Positions 59,961 through 64,000 of a stretch of DNA of 64,000 nt are shown piece by piece. The position numbers and the translations under genes are program-made. The notes beneath the pieces were generated by a model. That model saw nothing but the letters and a program-made list of their open reading frames with translations, was not told where the DNA came from and searched no databases. This stretch comes from a virus. Every line of letters starts with the position of its first letter. Within the stretch, counting starts at the first letter, position 1. The stretch is taken from the IMG/VR virus record IMGVR_UViG_3300009183_005911, positions 1-64,000 of that record; one strand, 5' to 3'.

Positions 59961-60629
59961 ATGAAGAAAATTGTACTTGTTATAGCTTTAGCCCTTGTAG
60001 GTTATAGCTTATTCACATTAGGAGGCATTAAAGTAGATAGTTCTTTTAAAGCTAAATTAGATAGCTTAAATAAAGTAAACGATTCTTTAATAGCAGTTAA
60101 CTTATTAGATAATAAAAAAATAGATGAGTTAAAGGTTCGTGATAGTATTCTAGAATATAAGATAGAGCATCAAAAGGTTAGGGTAATAAAAATAAGAGAA
60201 GAGGTAGCTGCTAAGCATAACGAAATAGATACTTACAACGAACAAGAAATTGTAAGCTTCTTTAACAACCGCTATCCTTCTGATACAGTAACTAATCCTC
60301 TTCCTATTGCACAGCCGGTATTAACTCTTACAGCTAAAGATCTAACTTCTTTTGATGGTACAAAGAAGGAGATAGTTATAAAGGACAGTATCATAGCTAT
60401 TCAAGACAATAGGATCTCTTTAAAAGACAGTACTATTACTTTATTTAAAAACAAAGAAGGAAGATATCAATCTATTATAGGGAATAAAGATCAAGCTATT
60501 TCCGAATGGAGTAAACAATATGATGTTTTAAATCTTAATTATAAAAAATTACAGGTAAAATCTAAATTCCAACGAATAGCATCCTATGTTATTATCGGTG
60601 GATTAACTTACACCTTGCTTGCGAAGTAA
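59961..60629 (+). CDS. Coiled-coil membrane protein, spanin-like
   Basis: The 222-residue protein has an N-terminal hydrophobic span (IVLVIALALVGYSLFTLGG), a long coiled-coil region with Lys/Asp/Ser heptads, and a C-terminal span (IASYVIIGGLTYTLLAK). The layout is like phage spanins, which bridge inner and outer membranes at lysis, but both ends are membrane-like and no lipobox is present. A terminator follows within 50 nt. Confidence 0.5.
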   Translation: MKKIVLVIALALVGYSLFTLGGIKVDSSFKAKLDSLNKVNDSLIAVNLLDNKKIDELKVRDSILEYKIEHQKVRVIKIREEVAAKHNEIDTYNEQEIVSFFNNRYPSDTVTNPLPIAQPVLTLTAKDLTSFDGTKKEIVIKDSIIAIQDNRISLKDSTITLFKNKEGRYQSIIGNKDQAISEWSKQYDVLNLNYKKLQVKSKFQRIASYVIIGGLTYTLLAK

Positions 60630-60656
60630 GGATTTTCGCTACCCCGACTAGGAAAT

Positions 60657-60678
60657 AGCCTACGAAAGTAGGCTTTTT
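60657..60678 (+). terminator. Rho-independent terminator
   Basis: AGCCTAC-GAAA-GTAGGCT stem-loop followed by a T run. Confidence 0.88.
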
Positions 60679-60691
60679 CTATCTAAGAGAG

Positions 60692-60722
60692 TTGGCCGAT
60701 TGAGATATAGTCCTTATATTTA
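60692..60722 (+). promoter_or_regulatory. Bacteroidota-type promoter before 60726
   Basis: TTG at 60692-60694 and TATATTTA at 60715-60722, 20 nt apart. The start codon begins three bases after the box. Confidence 0.65.
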
Positions 60723-60725
60723 GAT

Positions 60726-61145
60726 ATGTTTAAGAAGAGTCCAGAAGTATTATGTAAGTTTGGTAAGACGATGTCAAGCGATATACTTGAAAGGTATAGC
60801 ATAGAGCAGCATGAGAAATTTGGTTGGAGAGGTATTCCATTAGGTAGAGACTATAAGATAAAGCCGATCTGGTCTATGTGGGTAACTAAAGAGAGAGCTG
60901 ATAAAGCAGAGAAGTGGTTTAAAGATAATTACCGTAAGGAGTTTTACTGCACTACTAAGTATAACGGTATAACTGAATGTAGAGACTTTACACTAGAACA
61001 GTATGAAGAGTTTAGAGATTTCCTTTACACTAAGTACCCAGCAACAAAGCAATATAAAGCTGAGATACTAAAATTAATGATGCAGGGTAATATAACAAAA
61101 ACGCACGTAAAAATATATTTTATAATGTTAACTAAAAAACAATAA
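60726..61145 (+). CDS. Hypothetical 139-aa protein
   Basis: A basic, aromatic soluble protein (SPEVLCKFGKTMSSDILERY; WSMWVTKERADKAEKWFKD). No domain is recognised. It has its own promoter. Confidence 0.5.
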   Translation: MFKKSPEVLCKFGKTMSSDILERYSIEQHEKFGWRGIPLGRDYKIKPIWSMWVTKERADKAEKWFKDNYRKEFYCTTKYNGITECRDFTLEQYEEFRDFLYTKYPATKQYKAEILKLMMQGNITKTHVKIYFIMLTKKQ

Positions 61146-61146
61146 C

Positions 61147-61314
61147 ATGTCAGATCAACAATTCACTCAATACGCAGTGATTATTTTCCCAGATTTAGCC
61201 CAAGTGGTAAGTGAAGTAAATGCCTTATTATCTAGAGGATGGAAACTAGTAGGCGGTATTACAGTATCAGCTCAAGGTAGTAATGTCTACCATTTACAAG
61301 CTATGGCTAAGTAA
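61147..61314 (+). CDS. DUF1737-like small protein (55 aa)
   Basis: The frame QYAVIIFPDLAQVVSEVNALL followed by RGWKLVGGI fits the small DUF1737 pattern of a strand, a helix and a GW(K/x)x-GG turn. The family has no known function. A terminator follows. Confidence 0.55.
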   Translation: MSDQQFTQYAVIIFPDLAQVVSEVNALLSRGWKLVGGITVSAQGSNVYHLQAMAK

Positions 61315-61323
61315 AGAACAAAT

Positions 61324-61353
61324 AAGATCCGGTTTAATCGCCGGATCTTTTAT
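61324..61353 (+). terminator. Rho-independent terminator
   Basis: AAGATCCGG and CCGGATCTT form a 9-bp stem around an 8-nt loop and are followed by TTATT. Confidence 0.85.
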
Positions 61354-61359
61354 TAGACT

Positions 61360-61572
61360 ATGAAGGAACAATTAGATAGAATAGAAGCAAAGCTTGATAA
61401 AGTTATTAAAGCATTGCAGGAGTATGATGGAGTAGATGAGGACTTTAAAGAACCAGAAGATGAGTATGCTTGGAAAGGTATAGAGTTTAAAGAGAAGGAA
61501 GAGATTATTCTTCCTGAACCTACTCCACCTAAACCCAAGAAGAAGTATTATCATAATAAAAAGAAAAAGTAA
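61360..61572 (+). CDS. Small coiled-coil protein (70 aa)
   Basis: An N-terminal heptad pattern (LDRIEAKLDKVIKALQEY) is followed by an acidic middle and a Pro/Lys-rich tail. Unassigned. Confidence 0.5.
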   Translation: MKEQLDRIEAKLDKVIKALQEYDGVDEDFKEPEDEYAWKGIEFKEKEEIILPEPTPPKPKKKYYHNKKKK

Positions 61573-61574
61573 AT

Positions 61575-61796
61575 ATGAATTTATACAGAGTAATTGTCTT
61601 AAGAGAAGACAAAGAGAATTTAGAAAGAGGCGTATGGGCCGATAAGATGGAGTTTAAAGGTGAGAGTATTTTATTCTTAACCTTTGATACAGATAGTATG
61701 CAAGATAGAATGGTAGGACTATACCCAGCTCGTTATACAGTTGTAACTAGCGTAGAGACTAAAGAAGAGTTTGATAAAAGAAAAGGAACTATCTAG
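61575..61796 (+). CDS. Hypothetical 73-aa protein
   Basis: A small mixed alpha/beta protein (LYRVIVLREDKENLERGVWA). Its stop overlaps the GTG start of the next gene. Confidence 0.5.
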   Translation: MNLYRVIVLREDKENLERGVWADKMEFKGESILFLTFDTDSMQDRMVGLYPARYTVVTSVETKEEFDKRKGTI

Positions 61797-62134
61797 TGAA
61801 TCTATTTTACGGTGTACTATGGGGGTTACTTGGACAGATAGGATCCTTTATGCAATTTCAAGGAGCTATTAAGTATAATTGGAATCAAAAATACTTCTGG
61901 CTACTTCTCTTTACAAGCGTACCTATAGGGTACTTCTATATGAAATCAGTAGAGAGGTTTGTAGTAGCATTTAATGGAGAGATATGGCCTAGTAGACTTA
62001 TTGGCTTTGGATTAGGCATTACTGTTTTTACAGCTTTAAGTTACTTTTTATTTAAAGAACCATTTACAATAAAGACGCTTGTATGCCTTATGCTAGGAGT
62101 TGCTATTATAGCAATACAAGTACTTTGGAAATAA
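61796..62134 (+). CDS. Four-span membrane protein (SMR/DMT-like)
   Basis: A GTG start overlapping the previous stop gives 112 residues with four hydrophobic spans (for example LFYGVLWGLLGQIGSFMQF and TLVCLMLGVAIIAIQVLW), the size of small multidrug-resistance-type proteins. Conserved SMR residues cannot be confirmed, so transport is only a possibility. Confidence 0.55.
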   Translation: MNLFYGVLWGLLGQIGSFMQFQGAIKYNWNQKYFWLLLFTSVPIGYFYMKSVERFVVAFNGEIWPSRLIGFGLGITVFTALSYFLFKEPFTIKTLVCLMLGVAIIAIQVLWK

Positions 62135-62135
62135 G

Positions 62136-62166
62136 TTGGTAGATTGAAATAGTATACCTATCTTTA
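62136..62166 (+). promoter_or_regulatory. Bacteroidota-type promoter
   Basis: TTG at 62136-62138 followed by GTAGATTGA, then TATCTTTA at 62159-62166 after 20 nt. The next start is at 62185. Confidence 0.65.
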
Positions 62167-62184
62167 TGATCTAATAATAAGAGT

Positions 62185-62385
62185 ATGAATAAACTTAAAC
62201 AAAATAAGTCTCGCGAGTTTGTTATCTTTAGTGAAGATGGATTCTTTACCGGATTTAAAAAAGGTGGACAAGCTCAATGGTCAATGGAGATAGAAAAGGG
62301 TAAGCCGTTTGATAGAGAGAGTAAGTTAAGAGCATTACAATATAACGTGGGTAATAAAGAATTATTAATTGAATACTTAAATTAA
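62185..62385 (+). CDS. Hypothetical 66-aa protein
   Basis: A small soluble protein (EFVIFSEDGFFTGFKKGGQA) with no recognised domain, expressed from the promoter just upstream. Confidence 0.5.
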   Translation: MNKLKQNKSREFVIFSEDGFFTGFKKGGQAQWSMEIEKGKPFDRESKLRALQYNVGNKELLIEYLN

Positions 62386-62391
62386 AAAACT

Positions 62392-62622
62392 ATGTTAAAT
62401 AAAATTGAAATTAGATTGATAGACGATCAAGGCAATATGTCTAAGTCCTTTATCGATTATAGAGGTTATACTAAGATGTTAGTTGAACATAAGATTGATA
62501 TGATCAACGATGCACTTGTAGAAATGGTAGCTCACTATAACTATAAGAAGGAGTTGGAGATAAAAGTAAAAAAAGATCCGATAGTAGAGCACGAGGCAAA
62601 GGGTGCGCCGCATAAGCATTAA
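62392..62622 (+). CDS. Hypothetical 76-aa protein
   Basis: A small protein with an N-terminal strand (LNKIEIRLIDDQGNMS) and a helical middle, ending in a charged histidine-containing tail. Unassigned. The 98 nt after it hold no gene; a TCAAGAC/GTCTTGA pair there is the only feature seen. Confidence 0.5.
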   Translation: MLNKIEIRLIDDQGNMSKSFIDYRGYTKMLVEHKIDMINDALVEMVAHYNYKKELEIKVKKDPIVEHEAKGAPHKH

Positions 62623-62720
62623 GGGTCGTCGCGATCACACATATATATATTTTATTAAATACCTCTTCAAGACCCTCCGGAATCTGGATGTATATGTCTT
62701 GAGTACTAAAACCATTTGCG

Positions 62721-63308
62721 ATGAACATAAAGACTATCGAGAATTTTATCACTATACCGGAGTGTGATTTATTGGTAAGTTGGTTTAGGGAGAATATAAA
62801 CAATAAGGGGCGGGAGAATATCTCCTCTCAATTCAACTACAAACAAATCGATCATACCTCTATAGATAATAAGAGGGTGTGGGGTGTGATGGAGAAGTAT
62901 AGGTGGAAGGTAGCTATCGCAGCCTCAAAGCATTACAATTATGATTTACTCTACCCCGAGTACTCGGATTTAGTAATATGGAGACAGGGGGAGGAGATGG
63001 CATTACATGCCGATAACTGGGATTATATCAACAACAAACCATTTAATGTGGATTTATATTTCAGAGAGGTGAGCTGCCTGGTTTATTTAAATGATGATTT
63101 TAAAGGGGGTGAGACGTTTTTCGAGGATGGTTCAATGATCACACCAAAGAAGGGGATGCTTAGTATGTTTCCATCCGATCTCACCCACAAGCATGGGGTT
63201 AAGAAGGTAGCGGAAGGTGTTCGATATACATTTCCATCGTGGTTGACTAGTCATGAGAATATAATTCATCAAAGAGTTGGTAGTTATTTTAAAAATAGCT
63301 ATCTTTAG
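62721..63308 (+). CDS. 2-oxoglutarate/Fe(II)-dependent dioxygenase
   Basis: The 195-residue protein has H96 and D98 (LHADNW) as the first iron ligands, FKGGETFFEDG, a distal His in the THKHGV segment near residue 158, and R168 in GVRYTFPSW for 2-oxoglutarate. The sequence is richer in G than its neighbours, with codons such as GGG and AGG that are rare elsewhere in the window, suggesting recent acquisition. The substrate is unknown; the family includes protein and nucleic-acid hydroxylases. Confidence 0.8.
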   Translation: MNIKTIENFITIPECDLLVSWFRENINNKGRENISSQFNYKQIDHTSIDNKRVWGVMEKYRWKVAIAASKHYNYDLLYPEYSDLVIWRQGEEMALHADNWDYINNKPFNVDLYFREVSCLVYLNDDFKGGETFFEDGSMITPKKGMLSMFPSDLTHKHGVKKVAEGVRYTFPSWLTSHENIIHQRVGSYFKNSYL

Positions 63309-63324
63309 TTAAATAATAAAAGGT

Positions 63325-63531
63325 ATGAAAACGTTCTTACTTATCTATTGGATCGCGACAACTATCATTGGAGTTATATGGATTGCAAAGCACCCCTCAA
63401 GTAGGCGCGGTGATGATGTGGAGTACATTACTCTATTTGAAATAATTGCAATGGTATTTCCAGCCGCTATCGTATCGTGGGTAATGGTACCTATGATGTT
63501 ATTAAATGAAATTAAGTTTAAGCGTAAGTAA
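63325..63531 (+). CDS. Small membrane protein (68 aa)
   Basis: Two hydrophobic spans (LLIYWIATTIIGVIWIA and LFEIIAMVFPAAIVSWVM) are separated by a basic loop. Unassigned. Confidence 0.5.
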   Translation: MKTFLLIYWIATTIIGVIWIAKHPSSRRGDDVEYITLFEIIAMVFPAAIVSWVMVPMMLLNEIKFKRK

Positions 63532-63583
63532 TACGGATAACGATAAAGGAGAAGAATTATTTAAACAACTAAGATTAATTGAT

Positions 63584-63922
63584 ATGGCAAATGCTAAACA
63601 AGAACTACTAGGTATGCTCGAAAGAGTAGGCGGTGTAATTAAATGTGCGACCATTCGTCGTGGACAGCATTATTGGCATGATGAAGAGACGCAGAATATG
63701 CTTGATAGAGATTTAAAAGAAGGGTATACTCCTGCGGAGTATGAAGAGTTTTTAGATCGATTAGACTTCGAATACGATAACGGATACGGAGGACAGGAGT
63801 TATTTGGTACGATATGGCTTACAAAAGAGAATACATGGTTAGAGAGAGGGGAATATGATGGATCAGAGTGGTGGGCATATAGAGTATGTCCTCAGATTCT
63901 AGATACCTTAAAAGCGGATTAA
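63584..63922 (+). CDS. Hypothetical phage protein (112 aa)
   Basis: The start MANAKQELLGMLERVGG at 63584 is preferred; an in-frame ATG at 63506 lies inside the preceding gene. The C-terminal part FEYDNGYGGQELFGTIWLT and ERGEYDGSEWWAYRVCP is a pattern seen in small conserved proteins of large phages, function unknown. Confidence 0.6.
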   Translation: MANAKQELLGMLERVGGVIKCATIRRGQHYWHDEETQNMLDRDLKEGYTPAEYEEFLDRLDFEYDNGYGGQELFGTIWLTKENTWLERGEYDGSEWWAYRVCPQILDTLKAD

Positions 63923-63923
63923 T

Positions 63924-64000
63924 ATGAAGATTTTACACATAAGCGATACCCATGGTATGCATGATCTATTTCCTAAAGAGAGATTTGAAGGAATAGATAT
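63924..64000 (+). CDS. Metallophosphoesterase, N-terminal fragment (cut by window end)
   Basis: The frame begins MKILHISDTHGMHDLF, the first metal-binding motif (D8, H10) of calcineurin-type phosphoesterases. The rest lies beyond the window. It starts two bases after the previous stop. Confidence 0.65.
   Translation, partial: MKILHISDTHGMHDLFPKERFEGID

Overview
The window reads as one continuous stretch of a large, AT-rich (about one-third GC by eye), tightly packed double-stranded DNA phage genome that infects a member of the Bacteroidota. Every convincing gene is on the plus strand, with start/stop overlaps of 1-50 nt. Three things point to a Bacteroidota host. Several genes are preceded by a TTG element exactly 20 nt upstream of a TATNTTTA box, the -33/-7 promoter architecture of that phylum. 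Six exported proteins have signal peptides cut just before Gln. Shine-Dalgarno sequences are scarce. No terminase, portal, capsid or tail gene was recognised, so the virion module lies mostly outside the window.

Layout. 0-16 kb: replication and nucleotide metabolism (end of a homing endonuclease, DnaB-like helicase, class II ribonucleotide reductase, dCTP deaminase, family A DNA polymerase) interleaved with a 7-deazaguanine DNA modification pathway: folE (frameshifted), queD, queE, queC, queF, a TGT-like DpdA and a PurN-like formyltransferase matching DpdN. Together these predict formylated preQ1 in phage DNA. 16-19 kb: chaperones Hsp20, GroES and GroEL. 19.5-20.6 kb: an iron-sulfur assembly set (IscU, ferredoxin, IscA). 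20.6-28.1 kb: an exported/envelope locus (secreted nuclease, two CsgG-like proteins, a cohesin/dockerin-like protein, a lipoprotein, a holin-like protein, two predicted outer-membrane proteins). 28-29.4 kb: small proteins including thioredoxin. 29.4-31.5 kb: an RNA island with tmRNA, an initiator-type tRNA-Met, tRNA-Ser(TGA), tRNA-Gln(TTG), a 157-nt tRNA-like RNA and several unassigned structured segments.

31.5-33 kb holds a Cas4/RecB-type nuclease and small proteins. 33-50.2 kb is a glycan locus of about 17 kb: glycosyltransferases of both folds, an epimerase, GDP-mannose dehydratase, an oxidoreductase, PLP aminotransferases, hexapeptide acyltransferases, a sugar formyltransferase, and GmhA/HddA/nucleotidyltransferase genes for an activated heptose. 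50-64 kb holds small phage genes, an HNH nuclease, a glycosyltransferase plus LpxH-like phosphoesterase pair, a large acidic protein, a HEYGH metalloprotein, a spanin-like protein and a second 2OG-Fe(II) oxygenase; the window ends inside a metallophosphoesterase.

How the parts could work together (inference): the radical-SAM QueE and the four-Cys exonuclease need Fe-S clusters, which the IscU/Fdx/IscA set could supply. Thioredoxin could reduce the B12-dependent reductase. tmRNA and tRNAs sustain translation during lysis-length infection. The glycan and envelope loci plausibly remodel the host surface or decorate virions. Two promoter classes, one host-like and one a recurring CTATTTATA box placed just before start codons, suggest temporal control and many leaderless messages. 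Three reading frames (folE, a DegT aminotransferase, a small gene at 55.3 kb) are broken by single-base shifts that should be checked against reads.
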